NCBI RefSeq assembly: GCF_004751985.1
Contig: NZ_CP038492.1
Coordinates: 62,001-126,000, forward strand
Length of the DNA stretch: 64,000 nt
Source: Rhodophyticola sp. CCM32
Lineage (GTDB): Bacteria > Pseudomonadota > Alphaproteobacteria > Rhodobacterales > Rhodobacteraceae
Direction of reading: 5' to 3'
This document shows, in pieces, positions 27,924 to 36,016 of this stretch. Numbering within the stretch: the stretch's first letter is position 1; each line of letters starts with the position of its first letter. A model generated the notes under the pieces. The model saw only the letters and a program-made list of their open reading frames with translations. It did no database searches and was not told the origin of the DNA. A program made the translations under genes and the position numbers.

Positions 27924-28717
27924 ATGGTTGGACGGGTTGCGGATGCGGTGGTGCTGAGCGATGAAGAGCGCCGCTTTCTCGAAGGTCAGGTTCGGCAGCA
28001 CAAGACGCCCCATTTACCGGGTAAGAAGACCGATCCGGGGCGTAGCGGGCAAGACAATCGGTTGTTCATGGAGGCCATTCTCTGGCTTGCCAGAACCGGC
28101 GCGCATTGGCGGGCCTTGCCTGATTCCTTCGGTACGTGGAATTCGGTCTATGTTCGCTTCAATCGCTGGTGTCGGGATGGTGTATTCGAGCGCCTTTTCA
28201 ATGCGATGGCGGATGATCCAGACTTCGGGTACATCCTTGTAGACAGCACCATTATGCGCGCCCATCAGCACAGCGCGGGCGCGCAAAAAGGGGGGCTGAA
28301 ACTCAAGCGTTAGGGCGATCACGGGGTGGGATCAGCAGCAAAATCCATCTCGCGACCGATGCCCATGGCAATCCTGTGCGGCAGATCCTCACAGGCGGGC
28401 AGCGCAACGATATCACCCAAATTGAACCACTACTTGAGGGGCTGAAAGCTGAGTTCGTTCTGGCTGACAAAGGGTATGATGGAGCGCGTGCGATGGATGC
28501 CATCGCCGCGACCGGAGCGACGCCGGTCGTCCCGCGCCGCTCAACGACTGCCGCGTGGCGGAGATTTGATGCCTGCCTTTACAAGGATCGAAACGCAATT
28601 GAGAGGTTCTTCAGCAAATTGAAACACTTCCGCGCAGTGGCCACCCGATACGACAAACTGGCTCGCAACTATATCGGCTTTACAAACCTCGTATGCGCAC
28701 TCAAATGGCGCCATTGA
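27924..28717 (+). pseudogene. Chimeric IS630/IS5 transposase
   Basis: Residues 1-29 (MVGRVADAVVLSDEERRFLE...) resemble the N-terminus of IS630-type transposases. From about residue 30 (28011) the protein is an IS5-type transposase (HLPGKKTDPGRSGQDNRLFM). After an A5G6 run near 28289 a -1 frameshift is required to continue to the end (catalytic Asp in LADKGYDGA, Glu in KDRNAIERFFSKLK). So the IS5 element has lost its own 5' end and is fused to an IS630 remnant. The right border near 28735 is not clear. Confidence 0.65.
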
Positions 28718-28740
28718 ATGTCAACAAAACCTAGGGCACC

Positions 28741-29442
28741 CAATCCGAACACTTCGTGCACAAGGGCGATCTCACCTTGAATGCCGGGCTTCATGTCGTA
28801 GACGTGCCGATTTTTGATAGTGCGGATGGCTTCTATTCCGCGGAGCGTCGCCTTTGCAGAGCTGAGCGATCGAAAGCTCTACCGATAACCCAAGAGCCTC
28901 TTCAATGCGGCGTGGTCGCTTTCGATCAGGTTGTTTCGCCATTTTTTGTTGATGTGTGTAATGCTGTCAAAGTGTGGGTCATAGCGCCGGTTTTCATCCT
29001 GGATCACCTTGCGGTAAGTCGGCGCTTTATCAGTGCAGATTGAGACGGGTCGATGCAATCGCGCCTTCTCAATGGCTTTCCGCAGAAAGGCTTTCGCAGC
29101 TTCGGCATCGCGCCGGGCGGTCAAGCGAAAGTCAATCAGATGACCCTGACGGTCTATCGCGCGCCACAAATACCGCCACTTTCCGCCAACCCGGAGATAC
29201 GTTTCGTCAACATGCCAGTTCAGGCCAACCCACTGGCGGCGCCTTTCAATACCATTGGCTATCTGGGGTCCGAACTTACGCACCCAACGATAGAGAGTTG
29301 ATCGGTCAACATACACGCCGCGCTCGGCAAGCAAATCAGCCGTATCCTGATAAGAAAGGGAATAGCGAAGGTACATACGAACCGCACAAAGAATAATGAC
29401 GGCTGGAAAACGGTGGCGCTTGAAGGGATGCTTACGGGTCAT
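28741..29442 (-). pseudogene. IS6-family transposase with amber stop
   Basis: 187 aa up to the stop, with the IS6/IS26 signature: HTH at the start, then Asp in HVDETYLRVGGKW, Asp in ICTDKAPTY and Glu in NNLIESDHAALKR. A TAG at 28879-28881 follows LLGYR where the family has Gln (CAG). The frame continues in family-like sequence (SAKATLRGIEAIRTIKNRH) to about 28741, so the stop is a C-to-T nonsense mutation. Element ends not resolved. Confidence 0.75.
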
Positions 29443-29523
29443 TGTGGGCCTCTTTCCTCACCACCTGATCCAATAGACCGTTTTATGAAAAAGTCCCCTT
29501 TTCCGAGAAGATGGCGCCATGGG

Positions 29524-30549
29524 TCAACCCGTGGGGTGGATCAACACCTTGCCGATGGCGCCACCGCTTTCCATCAACTCGCAGGCCGCCTGGGCCTCGG
29601 CAACGGGGAAGCGGGCTGCGGTGATCGCCTCGAAATCAATGGTTCCGCTTTCGATCAGCGCAACCGCGTCGGCAAATTCATGGGTGTAAAGAATGCTGCC
29701 GATGGATCGGATTTCCTTCAGCGCATTCAGATGCAGGTTGATCGGCACTTCGCTGGGCTGGATCAGTGACAAGACACCAATCGTGCCCTGTTTGCGGCAG
29801 GCCTCTAACGCCTGATTATAGGCATGTGGTGAGCCGCTGGCCTCAATCACCACATCATACCGGGCGCTGAGTTCTGCCATGTCATCCCGGCCCGGCACAA
29901 AGGCCCGGGCCGCCCCAACCGCAAGTGCTGCCTCACATGAGGCCGGTTTGATATCGGTCACATCCACGCGTGCCCCTTTGGCAACGGCGGCAATGCAGGC
30001 CAGAAGACCCATCGGTCCGCAGCCCGTCACCAGAACCCGCGCCCCGGCAGAGGTGCCCGCCTGATTGACGCTGTGCATGGCGCAGGCCAGCGGTTCGGCA
30101 AAGGTCAGATGGGCGGGGTTGATCGTCTCGACCGGCACAAGGCAGCGGGCCGGAAAATCAAACCGGTCGCGGAAAAACCCGTCAATATGCGGCTTGGTCG
30201 TGGCCGAGCCGGGAAACCGCTTTGTCGCACACATATTGATATCGCCCTTGGCGCAATGCTCGCATGTGCCGCATTCGATCACCGGGTTGATGGCGACCAA
30301 CTGACCTTTGGCAAGGCCACTTTCATTGGCATCCACCACATAGGCGCAGGCCTCATGGCCCAGGGTCACCGGATAATCGAGGAAGAACCCCGCATTCGCG
30401 AAATGCCGGAAATAATGCATATCGGTGCCGCAGATGCTGGCCATGGCCAGTTTCAGGCGCACCCATCCGGTTGCGATCTCATCGGGCATGTGTGCCTGTT
30501 CAAACGAGATGCTGCGCGCCGCTGTCAGAAGGGATTTTGTGTATGTCAT
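29524..30549 (-). CDS. Zinc-dependent alcohol dehydrogenase, L-idonate 5-dehydrogenase-like
   Basis: 341 aa medium-chain dehydrogenase. Catalytic zinc ligands in SICGTDMHY and LGHEACAYV; structural zinc Cys quartet CGTCEHCAKGDINMC; Rossmann motif VTGCGPMGLLA. Resembles IdnD, which oxidises L-idonate to 5-ketogluconate. Followed upstream by an IdnO-like SDR, as in the E. coli idn system. Last gene of the operon; the IS6 element begins 80 bp beyond its stop. Confidence 0.82.
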   Translation of the reverse strand: MTYTKSLLTAARSISFEQAHMPDEIATGWVRLKLAMASICGTDMHYFRHFANAGFFLDYPVTLGHEACAYVVDANESGLAKGQLVAINPVIECGTCEHCAKGDINMCATKRFPGSATTKPHIDGFFRDRFDFPARCLVPVETINPAHLTFAEPLACAMHSVNQAGTSAGARVLVTGCGPMGLLACIAAVAKGARVDVTDIKPASCEAALAVGAARAFVPGRDDMAELSARYDVVIEASGSPHAYNQALEACRKQGTIGVLSLIQPSEVPINLHLNALKEIRSIGSILYTHEFADAVALIESGTIDFEAITAARFPVAEAQAACELMESGGAIGKVLIHPTG

Positions 30550-30552
30550 GGC

Positions 30553-31275
30553 TTAGAACCCAATCGCATATCCGCCATCCACGGGCAGGGCCACGCCGTT
30601 GATATAGGTCGCGGCATCGCCGGCCAGAAAATGCACGGCCTCTGCCACGTTTTCCGGGGTTCCGAAAGTATGGGTCGGGATCCGCCCTTCGATCTTGTCG
30701 CGGCGGGCGGGATCCCTGGCCAGAACCGCGCGGGTCATATCGGTATCAATGAAACCGGGGCAGACCGCGTTGCAGCGGATGCCATGGGCGGCAGCGTCAA
30801 CCGCGACGGCCCGGGTCAGCCCGATCACGGCGGTTTTGGCGGTGACATAGGCCGCGGCCGAGGGCAGGGCCATCAGCCCGCCCATCGAACTGATATTCAC
30901 GATGGCGCCGCCCTGCGCCTTGTTCAGCGTCACAAACCGCCCGCAGGCCAGAAACATCGCCTTCACATTCAGATCAAGCACATGATCCAGGTCATTGGCG
31001 GCAACCTCCCAAACCGGCTGTTTCAGATGTACACCGGCATTGTTGACCAAGATGTCGATCCGGCCCGCAAGCTTCGCGATCCGGTTAAGATAGCTGACAT
31101 CCTGCCAGTTGCTCAGATCATGGTCATACCAGTGGAGCGGTGCACTTGCGTCGATCTGATCCAGATCACCCCGCGACCGGGCAACCACATGCACCGCAAA
31201 CCCGTGGTCCAGAAAGCATCTGGTCTGGGCCAGGCCAAGCCCTTTGTTGCCCCCTGTGATGACGACGGTTTTCAT
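30553..31275 (-). CDS. SDR oxidoreductase, gluconate 5-dehydrogenase-like
   Basis: 240 aa. Cofactor motif TGGNKGLGLA, NNAG motif (LVNNAGVHL) and catalytic YVTAK are visible. Lies 3 bp from the IdnD-like gene and overlaps the upstream solute-binding-like gene by 4 bp, so it belongs to one operon. Probably interconverts a keto-sugar acid and its reduced form. Confidence 0.85.
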   Translation of the reverse strand: MKTVVITGGNKGLGLAQTRCFLDHGFAVHVVARSRGDLDQIDASAPLHWYDHDLSNWQDVSYLNRIAKLAGRIDILVNNAGVHLKQPVWEVAANDLDHVLDLNVKAMFLACGRFVTLNKAQGGAIVNISSMGGLMALPSAAAYVTAKTAVIGLTRAVAVDAAAHGIRCNAVCPGFIDTDMTRAVLARDPARRDKIEGRIPTHTFGTPENVAEAVHFLAGDAATYINGVALPVDGGYAIGF

Positions 31276-32405
31276 ATCGCGGTCCTTCTGCCGTGGTGTT
31301 TTTGGTACAGCGCGTTGATGTCTTTCATCATGTCTTCCGGGGCGCGGTCTTTCAGGAAGAAATCCGGGAAGATCTCGCAGACATCATCGACAAAACCCAG
31401 AAACCAGACATCGCGGGGCCGGGTCCAGGCGGCCTCGATCGTTGCACGGGCACCGGTCAGAAACCGGCGATATGCCGGGTCACCGCCCTTGTCATACCAG
31501 GATTGGCGATGCGCCGGCTGGCCCTCGTTTTCAAGATATACGCCGGATTGAACGTCGCGGGATGCGACCCATTGTGCAAAAGCCGTTGCCGTTTCCGGGG
31601 CCTCAGTCCGGGCCGAAACCCCGATACCCGCGCCCCCCAGAATGCCGCATTTCAGCGGGCTGCCGGAAAAGGACGGCAGATCGCAATAGTCAAGGATATG
31701 GGGCCGGAACCCCGGACGGGCATAATTGATATAGCCGAACAGACAGGGGGAATAGGCGAAATCATCGGTTTCAGCCATCCTTTCCAGCACGTTGATCGGG
31801 TTCCAGCCCACCGCCTCAGCCGGGGCCAGCCGGTACAGCGCCTTGAGGATTGCAAGCGCAAGCTGGCCATTCACGTCCGAGGTGAAGGCGGTTTCGGAAC
31901 AGGGCAGCGCCTGTTCACCGCGACTGGCCACCAGGGTCATCATCATGTCGAACGCATCCACCGGCAAAAGCGGTGTAACCAGTCTGTAATCGGATACGGC
32001 GGCATTTAACGCGGCTTCCCAGTCCGGCAATTCAGGAGTGACCATATCGGCCCGCTTCACGGCCACCTGACAGGCGGCATCAACCGGGTAGGCCCAAAGC
32101 GTACCGTTCCAGACATAGCTTTCCAGACTGCCCCCGAGAGAGGCGGTTTCGGCATCCTGTGGCATTGGCAAGGGCAGAAGCGCGCCGGTTTCTGCGATTT
32201 GGCCCACATGGGGATGGTCCAGCACGATGAAATCATAGGTTTCGGCCAGATCAGCGATCGAGGCATCGGCAAAGGCCTGAAGGCTGCGTCGGTCCCAGGA
32301 AATATCGGTATCATGGGTCCGGGCAAAAACGGCCGAGGCAGCCTCAAGCCCGCGATATCCGCGGGGATGATCCCAGGTCATGCCTTTCAGGTGATGCGTT
32401 GCCAT
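31272..32405 (-). CDS. Leaderless solute-binding-protein-like protein
   Basis: 377 aa, resembling family 1 extracellular sugar-binding proteins (WDHPRGYRGLEAAS... SYVWNGTLWAYPVDAACQVA... AFAQWVASRDVQSG). No signal peptide or lipobox is visible at the N-terminus (MATHHLKGMTWDHPRG). It therefore probably stays in the cytoplasm, as a ligand sensor or a non-transport binding protein. No permease is near. Cotranscribed with the two dehydrogenases below it, starting about 50 bp after a palindromic operator. Confidence 0.7.
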   Translation of the reverse strand: MATHHLKGMTWDHPRGYRGLEAASAVFARTHDTDISWDRRSLQAFADASIADLAETYDFIVLDHPHVGQIAETGALLPLPMPQDAETASLGGSLESYVWNGTLWAYPVDAACQVAVKRADMVTPELPDWEAALNAAVSDYRLVTPLLPVDAFDMMMTLVASRGEQALPCSETAFTSDVNGQLALAILKALYRLAPAEAVGWNPINVLERMAETDDFAYSPCLFGYINYARPGFRPHILDYCDLPSFSGSPLKCGILGGAGIGVSARTEAPETATAFAQWVASRDVQSGVYLENEGQPAHRQSWYDKGGDPAYRRFLTGARATIEAAWTRPRDVWFLGFVDDVCEIFPDFFLKDRAPEDMMKDINALYQKHHGRRTAI

Positions 32406-32453
32406 TGTGGTGCCCCGGATGTTGCCTTTTGTTGAATACGCTGATTAAGCACA

Positions 32454-32473
32454 ATGGTAAAGCGATTTACCAT
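32454..32473. promoter_or_regulatory. LacI-type palindrome ATGGTAAAGCGATTTACCAT
   Basis: 8-bp perfect arms (ATGGTAAA/TTTACCAT) around GCGA with a central CG, the symmetry of LacI-family operators. About 50 bp upstream of the solute-binding-like gene start, on the promoter side of the dehydrogenase operon. The cognate regulator is not obvious in the window. Confidence 0.6.
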
Positions 32474-32523
32474 CTTATTTGAAGATGCCTTCCACCTTTT
32501 TCGAAAGGTTTCATGCACAGGCT

Positions 32524-33480
32524 CTACGGGTCATAGACGAGGCGTAAGCCCTGATGGGTGGTGGCGCTGTCGGGTGATGTTCCGGTGCGCGCGGCGATCC
32601 GGTATCGGTAGCAATAGGAGCGGTGGCAGAGAAATGAGCCGCCTTTGCAGATCTTATGGCCTTTGGCGGCAGCCTGCCTGGCTTTGGCCTGACGGTGGAG
32701 AGAGCGAATGCGAAACGGGTCCGCCGTCCATTCCCAGGTGTTGCCGCACATATTGTAAAGACCATAGCCATTCGGCGCGAAAGACTGCACCGGGGCGGTG
32801 GCGATATGGCCGTCTGCGCCGGTATTGACCCTTGGAAAATGGCCCTGCCAGATATTGCACGGCATATGGGTTTCATCATCCGGTTCCGCCATGCCCCAGG
32901 GGAAGCGGACATCCCCAAGCCCGCCACGGGCCGCATGTTCCCATTCCACCTCGGTTGGCAGGCGCCCGCCCGCCCATTTGGCGAATGCGCGCGCATCGTT
33001 CCAGGATATCTGCACCACGGGATGATCAGGATGCCAGTCTGCCTCGGATCCGGGGCCGTTGATCAACCGCCAGTCGGCGCCATCCACCCGCCGCCACCAC
33101 GGCGCTTCGGGGACGCGTTCGGGCGCCTCCACACCTTCCGGCAGATGCGCGAAAAACGCGAAGGACCAGCCGATCCGCTCGGCTTCGGTGACATACCCGG
33201 TGTCGTCGATGAACCGGGAAAACCGGGCATTGGTCACCGCGGTTGTGTCAATCAGATACGGTTTGACGCGCAGTCTGCGCTGCGGTCCTTCCCCGTCGAA
33301 GGGGATCATTTCTGTTGAGGTGCCGACCAGTGCCGAACCACCGGGAATGGCGGCTTTTGAAACGGATGTGGTTTCAGCGCCCTGTGGCAGGTCAAAGGTC
33401 TGATCCGGGGGGCTATCTGCCCCGTCAGTCCCGCCCCGGGGTGGCATGCAACAGGGTTTTCCAACAGCATCCATGCTCAT
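32524..33480 (-). CDS. Formylglycine-generating enzyme (sulfatase-modifying factor)
   Basis: 318 aa FGE-sulfatase domain protein. It contains the catalytic pair Cys285 and Cys290 in CKGGSFLCHRSYCYRYR, the same spacing as the human FGE Cys336/Cys341. WEHAARGG and NMCGNTWEWT, family motifs, are also present. FGE oxidises a Cys of sulfatases to formylglycine. No sulfatase gene lies in the window, so its target is unknown. Start ATG overlaps the stop of a 70-codon frame (ATGA); MDAVGKP at 33474 is an alternative start. Confidence 0.88.
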   Translation of the reverse strand: MSMDAVGKPCCMPPRGGTDGADSPPDQTFDLPQGAETTSVSKAAIPGGSALVGTSTEMIPFDGEGPQRRLRVKPYLIDTTAVTNARFSRFIDDTGYVTEAERIGWSFAFFAHLPEGVEAPERVPEAPWWRRVDGADWRLINGPGSEADWHPDHPVVQISWNDARAFAKWAGGRLPTEVEWEHAARGGLGDVRFPWGMAEPDDETHMPCNIWQGHFPRVNTGADGHIATAPVQSFAPNGYGLYNMCGNTWEWTADPFRIRSLHRQAKARQAAAKGHKICKGGSFLCHRSYCYRYRIAARTGTSPDSATTHQGLRLVYDP

Positions 33481-33689
33481 ATCGGGGATGTGCCCATTAT
33501 GCCAGCGGTTGCCTTCTGTCGCCTTCGTATGCCTGCTGAGGTGATCCGGCAGATCAGGCCAAAGGGCGTATCATCCGCCGTTTCGATGTCAGACAGGGCC
33601 ATGGGCAAGCCGGTGATCCTTAAAAGCTGTGCCGGTTCCATAACATTCACAATCGTCAGGATGCAAATGGCCGGATCGGCAGACCCCAT
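33477..33689 (-). CDS. Possible small protein, 70 aa
   Basis: Frame MGSADPAICILTIVNVMEPAQ... between the response regulator and the FGE gene. It begins 20 bp after the response regulator stop, and its own stop overlaps the FGE start. No family recognised and no clear ribosome-binding site. Kept only because of its position and the ATGA overlap. Confidence 0.3.
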   Translation of the reverse strand: MGSADPAICILTIVNVMEPAQLLRITGLPMALSDIETADDTPFGLICRITSAGIRRRQKATAGIMGTSPI

Positions 33690-33708
33690 CCCCCACGACC
33701 GGCCGCAG

Positions 33709-34689
33709 CTATTTCTCGGCCAGACAGATATTGACGATTTGAGTGTCGTTTCGCTTCTTGGTCATCTTGTTCTCGGCGCGTGAGATCGCACGCTCGAATG
33801 TCTTTCTGACCCGCTGGGTCTTGCTTGCATTGGGCCGTATCGGGCGCCCCATCGACACTTCCAGATCCAGAGGCTCACCATTGTCGTATTCGGTGTTCCT
33901 GTCGTCGAGCTGGCTTTGAATCTCGGCTTCCAGTTCGATGGACGGCAAAAGCGTCGCACGGTTCGAAATGATGACGAAGACGCCATTCCCGGCATAGGCC
34001 ATGATATACCCGTTGGGTTCGAATATCTCCGAGATCGCTTCGGCAACCTCTGTGAGGGCGTATATGAACTCGTCCTGCGACGCCTTTGCGTAGATACCTT
34101 CGATTCGGTCAATCTTGACCGCAACCACCTGTGTACTGGCCAATCCGGCACGGGAAAGCTGCGTCAGGTAGTTGCCCAATGCCGTGTAGTCGACAAGATC
34201 ATCTATACCTTCAATCTCGATCTCATCAGAAAGGTCAAATCTTTGCGTCAAGAGAGGAGCCGACGGGGTCTCGCCCTCCGGGCTGACCGCCATAATCGGG
34301 CCTTTCCGGATCATCGCCAGTTCCTGCGCAATACGCAGACGCGCGCCCAGTTCGATCACGTCGAAGGGTTTGGAGGCATAATCGGTTGCGCCCGCCTTGA
34401 AGGCCTCATCGACATATTTCATATCCGTCAAGACGGTCAGCATCAGGATCGGTGTGCGCCGATAGGCCGGTATTTTCCGAACGCGGGCGCATAACTCGAT
34501 CCCGTCGAGGCCGGGCATTTTTATATCGAATAGCAGACAGTCAAACAGGGTGCCCTTATCATCGGTCAGGATGTCCAGCGCATCTTCACCCGAGGTGACA
34601 GTTGTCAGATCGTCAAACCCCGCCTGCGCCGCGATGATCGGAAGCAATTCAAGAATGGACTCATCATCGTCTACGGCCAGTATCTTCAT
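33709..34689 (-). CDS. Response regulator with degenerate GGDEF-like domain
   Basis: 326 aa. Residues 1-115 form a receiver domain with the acidic pocket (VDDD, residues 6-9), phosphoacceptor Asp55 and Lys107. The C-terminal half has the pattern of a diguanylate cyclase fold, but the GGDEF motif is GNGVF (residues 234-238), so synthesis of cyclic di-GMP is unlikely; it may only bind a partner or nucleotide. No histidine kinase is near. Start ATG 34689. Confidence 0.75.
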   Translation of the reverse strand: MKILAVDDDESILELLPIIAAQAGFDDLTTVTSGEDALDILTDDKGTLFDCLLFDIKMPGLDGIELCARVRKIPAYRRTPILMLTVLTDMKYVDEAFKAGATDYASKPFDVIELGARLRIAQELAMIRKGPIMAVSPEGETPSAPLLTQRFDLSDEIEIEGIDDLVDYTALGNYLTQLSRAGLASTQVVAVKIDRIEGIYAKASQDEFIYALTEVAEAISEIFEPNGYIMAYAGNGVFVIISNRATLLPSIELEAEIQSQLDDRNTEYDNGEPLDLEVSMGRPIRPNASKTQRVRKTFERAISRAENKMTKKRNDTQIVNICLAEK

Positions 34690-35091
34690 TGCCTGCTCCT
34701 GATTATTAGCACCCGAACACGCCTGGCCGCCCCAAGCCGTACATCCTAAAACACATCATTCTGAAACTGTTATGCGCTCCTGCTTTCACATATGCACCCG
34801 GGTCTTAGACACCGCCGATGCGCAGATTTCCCGCGCCGGAAATCCTAAGCCGGTGATCAGGGCGAAAGTGCCTGTCGGCACGTCTATTCCAAAATGTTTG
34901 AGGCGACAAAGACGACCAAACACAGGGTTGCATTTTTAGCAGCATGTCGCGCAGTCACGTATATCTCGTTGCCTCGATTGTTAGAATATACGGGTGGACC
35001 CGCCGAGTAAACATTTCAGAAACAAGATGCTGTGTGTTTCTGCCCTTGCCCCGCAAAATCGTCATCACCCATGGTATGAACGGGCTTGAGT
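34690..35091. other. Intergenic region, no supported gene
   Basis: About 400 bp, less GC-rich than its neighbours, between the response regulator (-) and the rhomboid gene (-). No reading frame on either strand looks real. It likely holds the response regulator promoter near its left end. Confidence 0.4.
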
Positions 35092-35949
35092 CTAGCGGCG
35101 CCCACCGCTCCAGGGGGAGCTTGGATCGCGTTTGTTGCCTGCGGGGGGAATGCGGCTGAGATCGCTTATCGGGCGGTCATCAGCCCCACGCGGTGCGCTA
35201 TGGCGGTGAATGCGGGGAATGCCACTGCGCCGCCGCGTCACACGGTATTCCACATCCTCATGGGGTGGTTTGCCATGGGTGGTGGCCCAATACCCCGGCC
35301 CGCCCCTGCGCAACCAGACCGGCAGCATGATGATGATGCCGGCGATAAACCCACCTGCATGCGCCCAATAGGCGATACCGCTATTTTCTGCACCCACTGC
35401 GACGCCATTGAACAGTTGCAGGGTGAACCACAGGCCAAGCATCAGCCAGGCGGGAATGGTAAAAACCTTGAAGATAACCACGAGGATCACCAGCATGTCG
35501 ATCCGCGCGCGGGGGAACATCAAAAGATAGCCGCCCATGACACCGGCAATGGCGCCCGAGGCACCAACCATCGGCACGGGATAGACCGGATCTGACAGCA
35601 TATGCCCAAGACCTGCGGCCGCACCGGAGGCGAGGTAAAAAAGCAGAAAGCCGAAATGGCCGAGCAAATCCTCAAGGTTATCGCCGAAAATCCACAGGAA
35701 CAGCATGTTGCCGACAAGATGCATCCAGCCGCCATGCAGGAATATGTACGAAAGCAATGTGTGCGGGTCATTGCCCTTGTAGAGGTTTGCCGGGGTCAGG
35801 CCCCAATCCGCATAAAACTCCATCAACAGATGCGGGTCATTGCCGATAAAGGGGTAATAGGTGAGGAAGATCACGATATTCATCGCGATCAGCGCATAGG
35901 TCACGAAGGGTGTACGTTCTGACGGGTTGTGATCGCGGATCGGGAACAT
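35092..35949 (-). CDS. Rhomboid family intramembrane serine protease
   Basis: 285 aa with about six membrane segments. Catalytic Ser in MVGASGAIAGVMG and His in AYWAHAGGFIAG; the loop-1 region (HLVGNMLFLWIFGDN) is also typical. Cleaves membrane proteins within the bilayer. The longer upstream frame overlaps the PopZ-like gene, so ATG 35949 (MFPIRDHNPSERTP) is used. A charged C-terminal tail of about 50 residues follows the last membrane segment. Confidence 0.92.
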   Translation of the reverse strand: MFPIRDHNPSERTPFVTYALIAMNIVIFLTYYPFIGNDPHLLMEFYADWGLTPANLYKGNDPHTLLSYIFLHGGWMHLVGNMLFLWIFGDNLEDLLGHFGFLLFYLASGAAAGLGHMLSDPVYPVPMVGASGAIAGVMGGYLLMFPRARIDMLVILVVIFKVFTIPAWLMLGLWFTLQLFNGVAVGAENSGIAYWAHAGGFIAGIIIMLPVWLRRGGPGYWATTHGKPPHEDVEYRVTRRRSGIPRIHRHSAPRGADDRPISDLSRIPPAGNKRDPSSPWSGGRR

Positions 35950-36016
35950 ATGGCCAAGACTGGCAGCGCGACGCCTCAGGTCAAGAGAAAAGCAGGCCTT
36001 TTGGCGTTCGCGTTCG

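Noticed and set aside
30073..31551. Long plus-strand frame over the dehydrogenase genes
   Set aside because: The minus strand carries complete, motif-bearing dehydrogenases; the plus frame has no recognisable domain.
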